Below, piece after piece: positions 8,401 to 15,848 of a DNA stretch of 64,000 bases. Position numbers and translations under genes: made by a program. Location: contig NZ_JAOQNS010000010.1 of NCBI RefSeq assembly GCF_025961475.1, forward strand, positions 154,743 to 218,742, in the 5' to 3' direction. Under the pieces are notes generated by a model. It did not search any database and was not told the origin of the DNA. It saw nothing but the letters and a program-made list of their open reading frames with translations. Source of the stretch: Rhodobium gokarnense (lineage in GTDB: Bacteria > Pseudomonadota > Alphaproteobacteria > Rhizobiales > Rhodobiaceae). Each line of letters opens with the position of its first letter. The first letter of the stretch is position 1.

Positions 8401-8881
8401 ATGAGGGAGCAAGTATTTTGGCCGGGTGGTGTTCTGAGTCGGATTCCAACGAGCTCTCACCGGGCATGACGACGAGCAAAAGATCGCCGGGGGCGGCGAG
8501 GAGGTCGTCGAGGGTGATAAGGCAGTCGCCCTTTTCCGCGCGCAGTTTGCCGAGGCTCAAAAGCCGACAGAGGGAGGCCCAGCCGGTGCGGTTCTGGGGA
8601 TAGGCGAGGATTTCCGGGGTGCCGTCACAAAACACCAGCCGGCTGCCGACGGCAAGCTTGAACGAGAGCCTTGCGGATGTGCCCGCCTTTGCCTGCAGCT
8701 TCGCCTCCAGATCCTTGAAGGCGCCATGGGCGCGCACGACGCCGGCGACGCTGTTGCGGTCGGCAATGCCGATGCCGGTATGGCCGAGCCGCAGCGCCTC
8801 AATGACCAACTCCGCGGGGTGGGAGGCGCCGCGCAAAAACGAGAAATTGCTGGTCGCGGCCAGTTCGGCGTAGGCGGTCAT
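5468..8881 (-). CDS. dnaE2: Error-prone DNA polymerase DnaE2
   Basis: 1137 aa from the ATG at 8881, which gives the family-typical start MTAYAELAATSNFSFLRGASHP. It is a C-family polymerase for SOS-induced translesion synthesis, working with ImuA and ImuB. An N-terminal PHP domain is followed by the polymerase core with GRGSAANSAVCYVLGI and the catalytic PDIDVDFEHERR; a helix-hairpin-helix region and OB fold (IIRQRPGKGNAIFMTLEDETG) come near the C-terminus. It overlaps the imuB stop by 4 bp. The odd feature is an in-frame insert at about residues 165-200 derived from a palindromic repeat (8290-8385), in a loop after the PHP region. The gene is otherwise intact. Confidence 0.95.
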   Translation of the reverse strand: MTAYAELAATSNFSFLRGASHPAELVIEALRLGHTGIGIADRNSVAGVVRAHGAFKDLEAKLQAKAGTSARLSFKLAVGSRLVFCDGTPEILAYPQNRTGWASLCRLLSLGKLRAEKGDCLITLDDLLAAPGDLLLVVMPGESSLESDSEHHPAKILAPSSQSLSGVIAGLDPAIHSASRNDPAAPHGPPGRSPVVTQSGEPPVERDTLFKTLSRLKEAAPGAVWLAASMLYRGNDRRRLIGLKTLAEEAGVPLLAVNDVLYHRPERRPLQDVVTCIREGLRLASAGRRLAANAERHLKYPQEMARLFRDAPEAIAETGHLLERIDFSLDELCYEYPEEMIPPGKTPQGWLEELTWKRARWRYPDGVPAKVERLLVDELKLISDLDYARYFLTIHDIVRFAEDRGILCQGRGSAANSAVCYVLGITAVDPAEHDLLFARFISAERKEPPDIDVDFEHERREEVIQHIYQRYGRERAGIAATVIRYRPRSAIREVGKVFGLTEDVTARLAGTVWGSWGDSKGALRVREAGLDPENPLIKQAVDLAGTLLGFPRHLSQHVGGFVLTRGRLDELVPIGNAAMADRTFIEWDKDDIDILGLMKVDVLALGMLTCIRKCFDLMRGHCGLDPDLAGIPQKDAAVYEMLQSGDSIGVFQVESRAQIAMLPRLKPQKFYDLVIEVAIVRPGPIQGDMVHPYLRRRNGEEEVHFPSPAPPHDPDELRHVLSRTLGVPLFQEQAMKVAIVAAEFTPDEANGLRRAMATFRHLGTIHSFEAKMVEGMVRRGYERDFAERCFNQIKGFGDYGFPESHAASFAKLVYISAWIKCHHPAVFACGLLNAQPMGFYAPAQIVRDAREHGVTVRGPDINASFWDNTLEDTDDGSLALRLGFRQIDGFREDWAKTLTDGREDGYGDIESLWRRTRLPHGALKKLADADAFRSIALDRRNALWAVRRLPDDAPLPLFAAAEAHELGEEPQTLLPEMPMSEHVVTDYQTLRFSLKAHPLSFLRKKFAGEGITPCAGLADLPDAAFVRCAGVVIIRQRPGKGNAIFMTLEDETGIANALIWARRFERFRREVMSARLAVVEGRIQKSSEGVIHLIASAVRDRSADLLALQEDEAATGPPTRARHPRNVRVIPKSRDFH
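8290..8385 (-). repeat. Composite palindromic repeat (family A) inserted in frame in dnaE2
   Basis: About 96 bp bounded by two hairpins. One is ACCACCGGG/CCCGGTGGT (arms 8295-8303 and 8310-8318). The other is ATTGCCGGG/CCCGGCAAT (arms 8358-8366 and 8372-8380). Read on the minus strand it runs GCGTCATTGCCGGGCTTGAC ... CATGGACCACCGGG ... GGTGACGC, and a second copy in the same order is at 56298-56408. It encodes GVIAGLDPAIH ... GRSPVVT within DnaE2 without breaking the frame. It resembles rhizobial intergenic and palindromic elements; the exact family name was not checked. Confidence 0.85.
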
Positions 8882-10455
8882 GGGAAGATGCCGTGCAGGA
8901 ACCAGCGCGGCCGCTCCGCCTCCAGGCCGTAGAGCCCCTCGCGGAACACCCAGTAGCGCCGGCCAGAATCGTCCTCGACGCGGTAGTAGTCGCGGGTCAG
9001 GCCGTCGGCGCGCCACCATTCCGCGGCGATGCGCTCCGGCCCTTCGGCGCGGGCGATGTCGTGCATGGCGCGGCGCCAGCGAAAGCGCAGGGGCGGGCCG
9101 TCCGGCACCTCGGCAAGGGTCTCGATTGGCTGGGGTGGGTCGAACAGGTGGATCGGGCGGCTTGCCGGCGGCGTCCCCCCCAGCGACGTCCAGGCAGTGC
9201 CGTCCTCGGCCGCGCCGAGGGCCGGGACGGTGCGGGCGGCAAGCTCCGGGATATGGCTGTCGACGGCAACGAAACGGCGCACCGCATCGCGGCCGAAGCG
9301 GGCGATCAGCCGGTCGATGAGATCGCTCACCTCCTGCTCGGCCGCCTCGTTGCCGTCAAGGCTCGCCTGGGGCGTTGCAGCCGGCTCGCTGGCGATGACC
9401 GCAAGGCGCATGAAATCGAAGCCGAAGCCGGGATCGAGCGGGTCGGGCAGGGCGCCGAGGCGCTCCCTGAAAAGGCGCATCAGCACGGCCGGATCGCGCT
9501 GGGGCTCGACGGTCTCAATGCCGATGCGAAAGACCCGGCCGTCGGTGCGAAAGAACGCCGCTTCGAAGCCGCGCCCGCCCTCGCCGCGGGTTTCAAGGCT
9601 CGCACAGACATGGCCGGCAAGGCTCCGGAGCGCCGCCAGCATGTCGTCCTCAAGGCCGATGGGCTCGGCAAAGCTCCGCTCGGCCATGGTCGGCGGCATC
9701 GGCCGGCGCGGCGTGATGCACAGGTCGCGCTCGCCAAGGACGCCGGCAAGGCGGGCGATGAGGTCGGCGCCGAAACGGGCGGCGAGCGGCGGACGCGGCC
9801 GCTCGGCAAGGGCGCCGACGGTTTTGAGGCCCGCACGCGACAGCGCCTGGACGGTCTGGGGCGCGAGATCGAGGGCAGCGGCGGGAAGGCGGAAAACGGC
9901 CTCGGGCTCGCCGCCGGCCGGGACGATTTTCTCCCGGCCGAAGCGGGCGAGGGCCCTTGCCGCCTCCGGGGTTCCGGCAATGCTTGCCCGCAAGGTGATC
10001 CCCAATGCGGTAAGGCGCTTTTTTATGTCCGCATGGAGCCGGTCCTCGCCGTTCAGGAGATGGGCGCAGCCGGTGATGTCGAGGATGAGGCCTTCGGGGG
10101 CATCGAGGGCGACCAGAGGCGTGTAGCGGTCGCAGAAATCGGCGATGCGCTCCAGGAAGGCCGCGTCGGCGGCGCGGTCCATGTCCACGACCTCAAGCTC
10201 CGGAATCCGGGCGCGGGCATCGGCGAGCGCCAGCCCCGGCGATAGGCCAAGCTTTTCGGCGCGCGCGTCACCGGCGGCAAGGCGGAGTGCGCTCTTCTCC
10301 TTTTCGATGAAGACGAGCGGGGCTCCTTTCTCACGTGCCGGTGCGGCTTTGTTGTGCCGGGAGCGGTGCCGGATGCGATCCGCGCTGAGGTAGGGAAACC
10401 ACAGGGCGAGGTAGCGGCGCGCGGCGCGCGGGTTGGGTAAAGAGACACTGCCCAT
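8878..10455 (-). CDS. imuB: ImuB, Y-family polymerase-like mutasome protein
   Basis: 525 aa from the ATG at 10455. It is related to Y-family polymerases but lacks the first catalytic Asp: the DMDAFF-type motif is replaced by LALWFPYLSADRI. As known for ImuB, it is therefore probably a non-catalytic adaptor linking DnaE2 and ImuA to the sliding clamp. The palm/finger region contains GLILDITGCAHLLNGED and the HhH-like segment has LSRAGLKTVGALAERPR. The C-terminal tail ends with a family-typical segment, SGRRYWVFREGLYG. It overlaps dnaE2 by 4 bp at its 3' end and imuA by about 125 bp at its 5' end. A start further inside is possible. Confidence 0.92.
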   Translation of the reverse strand: MGSVSLPNPRAARRYLALWFPYLSADRIRHRSRHNKAAPAREKGAPLVFIEKEKSALRLAAGDARAEKLGLSPGLALADARARIPELEVVDMDRAADAAFLERIADFCDRYTPLVALDAPEGLILDITGCAHLLNGEDRLHADIKKRLTALGITLRASIAGTPEAARALARFGREKIVPAGGEPEAVFRLPAAALDLAPQTVQALSRAGLKTVGALAERPRPPLAARFGADLIARLAGVLGERDLCITPRRPMPPTMAERSFAEPIGLEDDMLAALRSLAGHVCASLETRGEGGRGFEAAFFRTDGRVFRIGIETVEPQRDPAVLMRLFRERLGALPDPLDPGFGFDFMRLAVIASEPAATPQASLDGNEAAEQEVSDLIDRLIARFGRDAVRRFVAVDSHIPELAARTVPALGAAEDGTAWTSLGGTPPASRPIHLFDPPQPIETLAEVPDGPPLRFRWRRAMHDIARAEGPERIAAEWWRADGLTRDYYRVEDDSGRRYWVFREGLYGLEAERPRWFLHGIFP

Positions 10456-11173
10456 GATCCCACTCCAGATGCCAGCGCCGGCCGGCGGGACCGGTGCGGT
10501 GGCGCAACAGCTCGACGGTGAAGGCCGCCGCGCCGGGGGCGTTGGCGGGAAGCGGCCGGGAGGGACCGGCGGCAACGCGCCAGCGGGTCTCGGCCGCGCT
10601 CTGCTGCGGCTCGGCCTGCAGGCGCAACAGGAAGACGGTGGTGCCGGCCTCGGACGCGGCAAGCGCCAGGCGGCGGGTGGCGGTGAAGTCGAGCACCTTC
10701 GGCGCCCCCCAGGGCTCGATGACGACGGCGCCGAGCGCCGCACAGCGCGCCGCTTCCAGCCCCGCCTTGAGGACGCCGAGGGGATCCTTGGCCTCGACGA
10801 GGACAAGGTGCGCCGGATCGAGGCCGAGGCCGGCAAGGCCGGGGGCATAGAGGGTGCCGGCCTCCACAGTGACGAAGGCCTGGCGGACCCAGACGACAGC
10901 CTTGTCCGTGCCGGATTTCCCGGCCGAGGCGCTGTCGAGCACGCGCCGGGTGAGGGCGGCGGCGAAACCGGTCGCCGTGCCGGCGTCGAGAGGGCCGGCG
11001 GCAAAGACCTCGTGCAGCGCGCCGCGACCGAGTCCGCCCTCCAGAAACCGGTCGAGATCCGCCGGGCCGAGCCCGATTTTCCCCCCGCTGTCCTGCGAAC
11101 AGCCGGGGTCATGTGTCGCGTTCCGCGCGAAAGCCGACAGCTTCGCGCGCAGCCGGTCGAGTTCCGTCGGCAT
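10331..11173 (-). CDS. imuA: ImuA, RecA/SulA-like mutasome protein
   Basis: 280 aa, first gene of the imuA-imuB-dnaE2 SOS operon. It is a RecA-fold protein: GLGRGALHEVFAAGPLDAGTATGF, then VVWVRQAF, DPAHLVLVEAKD and ALGAVVIEPWG follow the ImuA pattern. The C-terminal WHLEWDHGQC segment is where many ImuA proteins approach their end. The last 40 or so residues are Pro/Arg rich and overlap imuB by about 125 bp, so the tail may be variable. A consensus LexA box lies 22-36 bp upstream of the ATG. Confidence 0.9.
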   Translation of the reverse strand: MPTELDRLRAKLSAFARNATHDPGCSQDSGGKIGLGPADLDRFLEGGLGRGALHEVFAAGPLDAGTATGFAAALTRRVLDSASAGKSGTDKAVVWVRQAFVTVEAGTLYAPGLAGLGLDPAHLVLVEAKDPLGVLKAGLEAARCAALGAVVIEPWGAPKVLDFTATRRLALAASEAGTTVFLLRLQAEPQQSAAETRWRVAAGPSRPLPANAPGAAAFTVELLRHRTGPAGRRWHLEWDHGQCLFTQPARRAPLPRPVVSLPQRGSHPAPLPAQQSRTGT

Positions 11174-11194
11174 GGCCTGCTCGTGGTTTTAAAT

Positions 11195-11209
11195 GTTCCT
11201 ATTTTGTTC
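11195..11209 (-). promoter_or_regulatory. LexA (SOS) box upstream of imuA
   Basis: GTTC (11195-11198), 7 nt, GTTC (11206-11209). This is an exact match to the alphaproteobacterial LexA operator GTTC-N7-GTTC, read as GAAC-N7-GAAC on the imuA strand. It lies 22 bp upstream of the imuA start, in an AT-rich segment suited to overlap the promoter. It predicts DNA-damage induction of imuA-imuB-dnaE2. Confidence 0.88.
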
Positions 11210-11464
11210 TATGAAAGCACCGCCGCTGAAAGGAGTCAATGCGGCGGTGTGGGGAGGGGTATCGGTTTGGAATTCGGTGCTTTTTTGCGTCGGCGGTCTG
11301 TCCGGCCTTTCTCCTTCAATGCCCCGGCGTTTTGATACTATCAGGCGAAACGATCGAATTTCACCGCTCTGGGCGCTTGCGGACGCGCACGTTGTGAAGC
11401 AGCCTTGTCATGTTCACGAGAATGCATGTTCTTCCGTGGGCAGTTCTTTGATTAGAGATTTCCC

Positions 11465-11869
11465 ATGCCACTTAATTTTCACCCGAGAGCGGGTCAGATA
11501 TTCATGTGTGATTTCAACGGGTTCAAAGAACCGGAGATGGTTAAAACGCGTCCCGTTATCGTCGTATCTCCAAAACTGCCGTATCGATCGGAAATCGTTG
11601 CGATCGTTCCGATCAGCCTTACTGCGCCCAAGCACGATTATCCGTATTGCTATCGGCTTTCGAAAAACTACCATCCGCAAGAGGATGACGCGTTACCATG
11701 CTGGGCGAAAGCTGACCTCGTCTTGAATCTTGGTCTTTACCGATTGAGTGCTTTCAAAACTGGACGACGGAAATACACCTATCCGACACTGACGCCAGAC
11801 GATCTGGCGGGGGTGCGACGGGCGGTCCTGTGCGGACTGGGGCTGGATCGCATTGCCAAATCCCCCTAG
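11465..11869 (+). CDS. Type II toxin-antitoxin PemK/MazF-family toxin, apparently without antitoxin
   Basis: 134 aa. The N-terminal GQIFMCDFNGFKEPEMVKTRPVIVVSP is the PemK/MazF barrel start (GxIxxxDF...KxRPVVVVS), followed by IVAIVPIS and a Trp/Lys segment (CWAKADLVLNLGLYRLS). The family comprises ribosome-independent mRNA interferases. The gene is visibly less GC-rich than its neighbours, suggesting acquisition. No antitoxin-sized reading frame with coding character is next to it. Solitary members of this subtype occur in rhizobia (established knowledge), so it may be an orphan or domesticated. A hairpin terminator follows at 11983. Confidence 0.8.
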   Translation: MPLNFHPRAGQIFMCDFNGFKEPEMVKTRPVIVVSPKLPYRSEIVAIVPISLTAPKHDYPYCYRLSKNYHPQEDDALPCWAKADLVLNLGLYRLSAFKTGRRKYTYPTLTPDDLAGVRRAVLCGLGLDRIAKSP

Positions 11870-11982
11870 ACCAACTACATTACGAGTGTATCCCGGTTGT
11901 CGGGCTTTAAGACCTAGATCTCTAGGCAGGCATCCCAATGGGCAATGACACGCTCGGGAATGCCTCGATATTGTCATGTCCC

Positions 11983-12007
11983 AAAACCCCGCCCAGCGCG
12001 GGGTTTT
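11983..12007 (+). terminator. Rho-independent terminator after the PemK-like gene
   Basis: A perfect 10-bp stem AAAACCCCGC/GCGGGGTTTT (arms 11983-11992 and 11998-12007) with a 5-nt loop, followed by GTGTTTT. The symmetric A and T flanks allow it to serve both the toxin gene on the plus strand and the convergent TrmO-like gene on the minus strand. Confidence 0.8.
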
Positions 12008-12032
12008 GTGTTTTCTGAAACGCCTTCCCGCC

Positions 12033-12500
12033 TCAAGCCTCCCAGTAACGCTGCATGATCTCCGCCGCCCACTCCGGCTCGCGGACCGTCCCACGCGGCA
12101 AAAATCCTTTCATTACCGGTTTGATGTCGAGGATCGGCGAGCCGTCGATGGCGTCGAGGCCGCGGACCTCGACGGCAGTGCCGGAGACGGCGACGATCTC
12201 GCAGATCGAGACGCCGATGCGGTTGGGCCTGTTCTTGCCGCGCTGGGCGAAGATGCCGACCAGGGGCCAGTCCTTGCGGCCGCGCGGATGGCGGGCGCCG
12301 GCGGTGATCTTGTCGTCCGGCACACGGTTAAAGACGAAGACGACCTCGGCGTGGGAGAAGTCGGCAAGGCCGTAGAGCGCCTCCTCGGAAAAGCGCGAGG
12401 TGTCGAGTTCCAGCCGGCAGAGGCTCCTGCCCCAGTCGTCGTCTTCCGGGACGTCGCGGCCGCCGCGTACGGTGCCGATCGGGTCTATGTCGAGTTTCAT
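12033..12500 (-). CDS. TrmO-like tRNA m6t6A37 methyltransferase
   Basis: 155 aa, single-domain member of the TrmO/YaeB (UPF0066) family, which N6-methylates t6A37 of tRNA using S-adenosylmethionine. Diagnostic motifs are IDPIGTVR at the start, ADFSHAEVVFVFNR, ARHPRGRKDWPLVGIFAQRGKNRPNRIGVS and GLDAIDGSPILDIKPV. The alphaproteobacterial short form lacks the C-terminal extension of E. coli TrmO. It is convergent with the toxin gene and shares the terminator at 11983-12007. Function is inferred from family only. Confidence 0.85.
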   Translation of the reverse strand: MKLDIDPIGTVRGGRDVPEDDDWGRSLCRLELDTSRFSEEALYGLADFSHAEVVFVFNRVPDDKITAGARHPRGRKDWPLVGIFAQRGKNRPNRIGVSICEIVAVSGTAVEVRGLDAIDGSPILDIKPVMKGFLPRGTVREPEWAAEIMQRYWEA

Positions 12501-12617
12501 GGCTGAAAAAATCCTTCTTACGAACGGGCATTGACCGGGGGCATAGGACCATCTGCAACGCCTTGTCTTTCAAATCCGTCGTTCGTGCTCGATCCAGGTC
12601 GTCAATGCCCTTTGAAA

Positions 12618-13547
12618 TCAGTCCTCAATGGCGCGGGCGTCCCAGAGGCCGCGGGCGATGGCGTCGAGCACGAAGTTCACGAGAAGCTGGCGGACGGTCT
12701 CGCGGGCATAGGTGGCGGGGCGCTCCGACAATTCGCACAGGCAGAGCGTGCGGAAAAGCTCCGGGGCGATGATCGGCCGGGCGTTCAGCCGGCCGGCCTC
12801 CAGGTGCTCGCGCATCAGGTGGCGGGTGGCGATCACGCAGCCGAGGCCGGCAAGCAGCGAGCCGGTGATCGCCTGGACCGAATTGAGATGCAGCCGGGCG
12901 CGGGCCTCCAGCTTCTTCAGCAGCGTCGCGTCGTCGACGATGGCACGGGCCGGCAGGCCCCGGCGCAACAGGATGATCGGCAGGTCCAGAAGATCGTCGA
13001 AGGCGAGCGGTGCGTCGGCCTCGCCGATGACGTCGGCCCGGCCAATGCAGACCATGCGCTCTTCCAGCAGCGGCCGGGAGCGCAGGCGCGGATCGAGCGG
13101 CGGATTGTAGACCATGGCAAGGTCGATCTCCGAGGCCATCAGCTCCATGAGCGTCGCGCCGGACAGGCTCTCCGACAAGGCAAGGCGCAGCTTCGGATAG
13201 TCGCACGCGACCTTTTCCAGGAGCGGCACGCCGATGGTCTTGACCGCGGAAAAGGCCATGCCGACGGCGACCTCGCCGGAGATCTCCCGGCCGGCGTCGC
13301 GCACGTCGCGTTCGGCGCTGGCGATCGCGCGCAGGATCCCCCTTGCATGCTCGAACAGGCGCTCGCCGGCCGCCGTCGGCTGCATGCCGCGTGGTTTCCT
13401 GACGAAAAGCGCCGTCGCCAGTTCCTCTTCCAGATTGGCCAGGTGGTGACTGAGGGCGGAGGGCGCGATATGAAGCGCCTCGGAGGCCCGCGACAGCGAC
13501 CGGGCCTCGAAGATCGCGGCGAAGTAACGGAGCTGGCGGGAGTCCAT
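12618..13547 (-). CDS. LysR-family transcriptional regulator
   Basis: 309 aa from the ATG at 13547 (MDSRQLRYFAAIFEA), which is where LysR proteins start; the upstream in-frame extension runs through the intergenic operator and is rejected. It has an N-terminal winged HTH (SLSRASEALHIAPSALSHHLANLEEELATALFVR) and a C-terminal periplasmic-binding-like effector domain. It is divergent from the CoA transferase/lyase/TRAP operon, with 111 bp between containing repeated TTCGAA motifs. It probably controls that operon in response to its substrate. Confidence 0.93.
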   Translation of the reverse strand: MDSRQLRYFAAIFEARSLSRASEALHIAPSALSHHLANLEEELATALFVRKPRGMQPTAAGERLFEHARGILRAIASAERDVRDAGREISGEVAVGMAFSAVKTIGVPLLEKVACDYPKLRLALSESLSGATLMELMASEIDLAMVYNPPLDPRLRSRPLLEERMVCIGRADVIGEADAPLAFDDLLDLPIILLRRGLPARAIVDDATLLKKLEARARLHLNSVQAITGSLLAGLGCVIATRHLMREHLEAGRLNARPIIAPELFRTLCLCELSERPATYARETVRQLLVNFVLDAIARGLWDARAIED

Positions 13548-13553
13548 CCTGCG

Positions 13554-13597
13554 TTCTATTTTTTCGAATGACAATTTCGAATCAATAGAATTTCGAA
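13554..13597. promoter_or_regulatory. Putative LysR operator with three TTCGAA motifs
   Basis: TTCGAA occurs at 13563-13568, 13576-13581 and 13592-13597. An inverted repeat TTCTATT (13554-13560) / AATAGAA (13584-13590) frames the first two. The site begins 7 bp upstream of the LysR start and lies about 60 bp before the divergent CoA transferase start. AT-rich dyads in this position are typical LysR binding regions. Binding is inferred. Confidence 0.55.
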
Positions 13598-13658
13598 CAT
13601 GACCCGGCAACACTAAACTCCGCCGCTCGTAACTAAGAGCAACAAGGGCAGGGAGCCC

Positions 13659-14849
13659 ATGGAACCAGCTTTCAAACCGCTCGACGGCGTCCGCGTCGTG
13701 GAGATGAGCCACATGATTCTCGGACCGTCCTGCGGGATGTTCCTAAGCTTCCTCGGCGCCGAGGTGATCAAGGTCGAGCCGCCGGAGGGCGACAAGACCC
13801 GCGACCTTACCGGCATGGGCCGGGGCTTCTTTCCGACCTTCAACCGCGGCAAGAAGTCCGTGACGCTGGACCTGAAGTCCGATGCCGGCCGCGCCGCCCT
13901 CGACAAGCTGCTGAAGACCGCGGATGTGTTCGTCGAAAACTTCCGCGACGTCTCGCTCGCCAAGATGGGCTTTGCGCCGGAGATGCTGCGCGAGAAATAT
14001 CCGCGCCTCGTCGTTGCCTCCTGCAAGGGCTTCCTGCACGGCCCCTACAAGGAGCGGACGGCGCTCGACGAGGTCGTGCAGATGATGACCGGCATGGCCT
14101 ATATGACGGGGCCGACCGGCCGGCCGCTGCGCATCGGCTCCTCAGCCAACGACATCATGGCCGGCCTCTTCGGCGCCCTGTCGGTGCTGGCGGCCCTGTT
14201 CGAGCGCGACAAGGACGGCAAGGGCCGCGCCGTGCGCGTCGGCCTGTTCGAGAACTGCCTCCTGCTCGTCGCCCAGCACATGGTGCAGTTCGACATCGAG
14301 GGCCGCGAGGCGCCGCCGATGCCGGAGCGGGATTTCTCCTGGCCGGTCTATGACATCTTCCAGACCTCCGGCGGCCGGCAGATCTTCGTCGGTGCCGTCA
14401 CCGAGGGCCAGTGGGGCATCCTCTGCCGGATCCTGAAGCTGCAGGAACTCCTCGACCATCCCGACCTGCAATCGCGCATGGCGCAGATCGATGCCCGCGA
14501 GTGGACCGTGCCGATCTTTGCCGAGGCGATCGCCAAGCGCGACTTCGACGAGCTCGCCGCGGCCTTTGAGGAGACCGGCATCCCGTTCTCGCCGATCGCC
14601 CGGCCGGCGGAGATGTATGACGATCCGCACGTCAACCGGCCCGGCGGCCTCATCACCACGACCATGGCCGACGGCACCACCTTCCGGGCGCCGGGGCTGC
14701 CGGTGGAAATCGACGGCCAGTCCTTCACCTGCCACGGCGAATACCTCGCCGACATCGGCGCCGACAGCACCGAGGTGCTGACGGAGCTGGGGCTCAGCGA
14801 GGCGGAGATCGCGGCCGCGCGCGGGACCTCCAAGGGGGAGGCGGCATGA
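13659..14849 (+). CDS. CaiB/BaiF-type (family III) CoA transferase
   Basis: 396 aa. It transfers CoA between acyl-CoA donors and carboxylic acids via an enzyme-bound Asp-CoA intermediate. Family features are LDGVRVVEMSHMILGPSCGMFLSFLGAEVIKVEPP at the N-terminus, TFNRGKKSVTLDLKS, NFR, and the candidate catalytic D137 in RTALDEVVQMMTGMAYMTG. It is the first gene of an operon, overlapping the lyase gene by 4 bp. With an HMG-CoA-lyase-like partner and a TRAP importer, a likely reaction is activation of a branched hydroxy-diacid (citramalate, 3-hydroxy-3-methylglutarate or similar) with succinyl-CoA. The substrate is inference. Confidence 0.9.
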   Translation: MEPAFKPLDGVRVVEMSHMILGPSCGMFLSFLGAEVIKVEPPEGDKTRDLTGMGRGFFPTFNRGKKSVTLDLKSDAGRAALDKLLKTADVFVENFRDVSLAKMGFAPEMLREKYPRLVVASCKGFLHGPYKERTALDEVVQMMTGMAYMTGPTGRPLRIGSSANDIMAGLFGALSVLAALFERDKDGKGRAVRVGLFENCLLLVAQHMVQFDIEGREAPPMPERDFSWPVYDIFQTSGGRQIFVGAVTEGQWGILCRILKLQELLDHPDLQSRMAQIDAREWTVPIFAEAIAKRDFDELAAAFEETGIPFSPIARPAEMYDDPHVNRPGGLITTTMADGTTFRAPGLPVEIDGQSFTCHGEYLADIGADSTEVLTELGLSEAEIAAARGTSKGEAA

Positions 14850-15790
14850 GCCGGGCGGCAGAGATTTACCCCCGGGCCGGCGTTTCCTTGCGCGAGGTCG
14901 GCTTGCGCGACGGGCTGCAACTGGTCAAGGCCTTCCCGTCGACCGCCGGCAAGACCGAATGGATCAAGCGGGCCCATGGCGCGGGCGTGAGGCATTTCGA
15001 GGTCGGCTCGTTCCTTCCCGCCAGCCGGATGCCGCAATTCGCCGATCTCCGCGAACTCATCGGCGTCATCGCCGGCCTTGAGGGCGCGCGCTCCGCGGCG
15101 CTCGCCCTCAACGAGCGCGGCGCGGACGATGCGATGGCCTCCGGCGTCGACGAGGTGGTCTGCGTCGTCTCGGCGACGGAGGAGCACAGCCAGGCCAATA
15201 TGCGCCGCTCGCGCGAGGCGGCGATCGACCTGGTGCGTACCACGACTGAGAAGGCCGCCGACGCACCGAAGCGGCCGCTGGTGATGGCGGCGATCTCCAT
15301 GGCCTTCGGCTGCTCCATCGCCGGGCCGGTCGACCCCGCCGAGGTGGTGCGGCTCGCCGGTGCCTGCTTGGACGCCGGCGCCGATATCGTCGGCGTCGCC
15401 GATACGGTCGGTTTCTGCGGCCCGAAACAGGTCGAAGAGCTGTGTACGGATATCGGCAAGCTCTGCGGCGACATCCCCTATCTGGTGCATCTGCACGACA
15501 CCCGCGGCATGGGCATCGCCAATGCGGCGGCCGCCCTCAATGCCGGGGCGCGCATCCTTGACGGGTCTATCGGCGGCCTCGGCGGCTGCCCCTTTGCGCC
15601 GGGCGCCACCGGCAACGTCGTCTTCGAGGACCTCGTCTATCTGTGCGAGACGATGGGATTTGCCACCGGCATCGACCTTGAGGCACTGTTCCCGGTACGC
15701 GAGATCCTTGCGAACGAAATGCCGAACGAGCCGCTCTACGGCGCGCTCGCCAGGGCCGGCCTTCCGGCGACGGTCTCCTACCGGCACTGA
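14846..15790 (+). CDS. HMG-CoA-lyase-like acyl-CoA lyase
   Basis: 314 aa TIM-barrel enzyme of the DRE-TIM family. The metal/catalytic start REVGLRDGLQ, the barrel motif LHDTRGMGIANAAAAL and the HMG-CoA lyase signature GSIGGLGGCPFAPGATGNV (with the loop Cys) are all present. It cleaves 3-hydroxy-acyl-CoAs such as HMG-CoA or (R)-citramalyl-CoA to acetyl-CoA plus a keto acid. Translational coupling to a type III CoA transferase, and the absence of leucine-degradation genes nearby, argue that it acts on an imported acid activated by that transferase. The exact substrate cannot be read from sequence. Confidence 0.88.
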   Translation: MSRAAEIYPRAGVSLREVGLRDGLQLVKAFPSTAGKTEWIKRAHGAGVRHFEVGSFLPASRMPQFADLRELIGVIAGLEGARSAALALNERGADDAMASGVDEVVCVVSATEEHSQANMRRSREAAIDLVRTTTEKAADAPKRPLVMAAISMAFGCSIAGPVDPAEVVRLAGACLDAGADIVGVADTVGFCGPKQVEELCTDIGKLCGDIPYLVHLHDTRGMGIANAAAALNAGARILDGSIGGLGGCPFAPGATGNVVFEDLVYLCETMGFATGIDLEALFPVREILANEMPNEPLYGALARAGLPATVSYRH

Positions 15791-15848
15791 CATAGCTGGC
15801 CAATCCCATCCCACCGATGCATAAGAACGACAGTCAGGGAGAGATCAT

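Noticed and set aside
11193..11726. Frame upstream of the PemK-like toxin as its antitoxin
   Set aside because: It overlaps most of the toxin gene in another frame and lacks any AbrB/MazE-like or HTH motif.
12618..13712. N-terminal extension of the LysR protein to 13712
   Set aside because: The extension crosses the operator and enters the divergent gene's start; all LysR proteins start near MDSRQLRYF.
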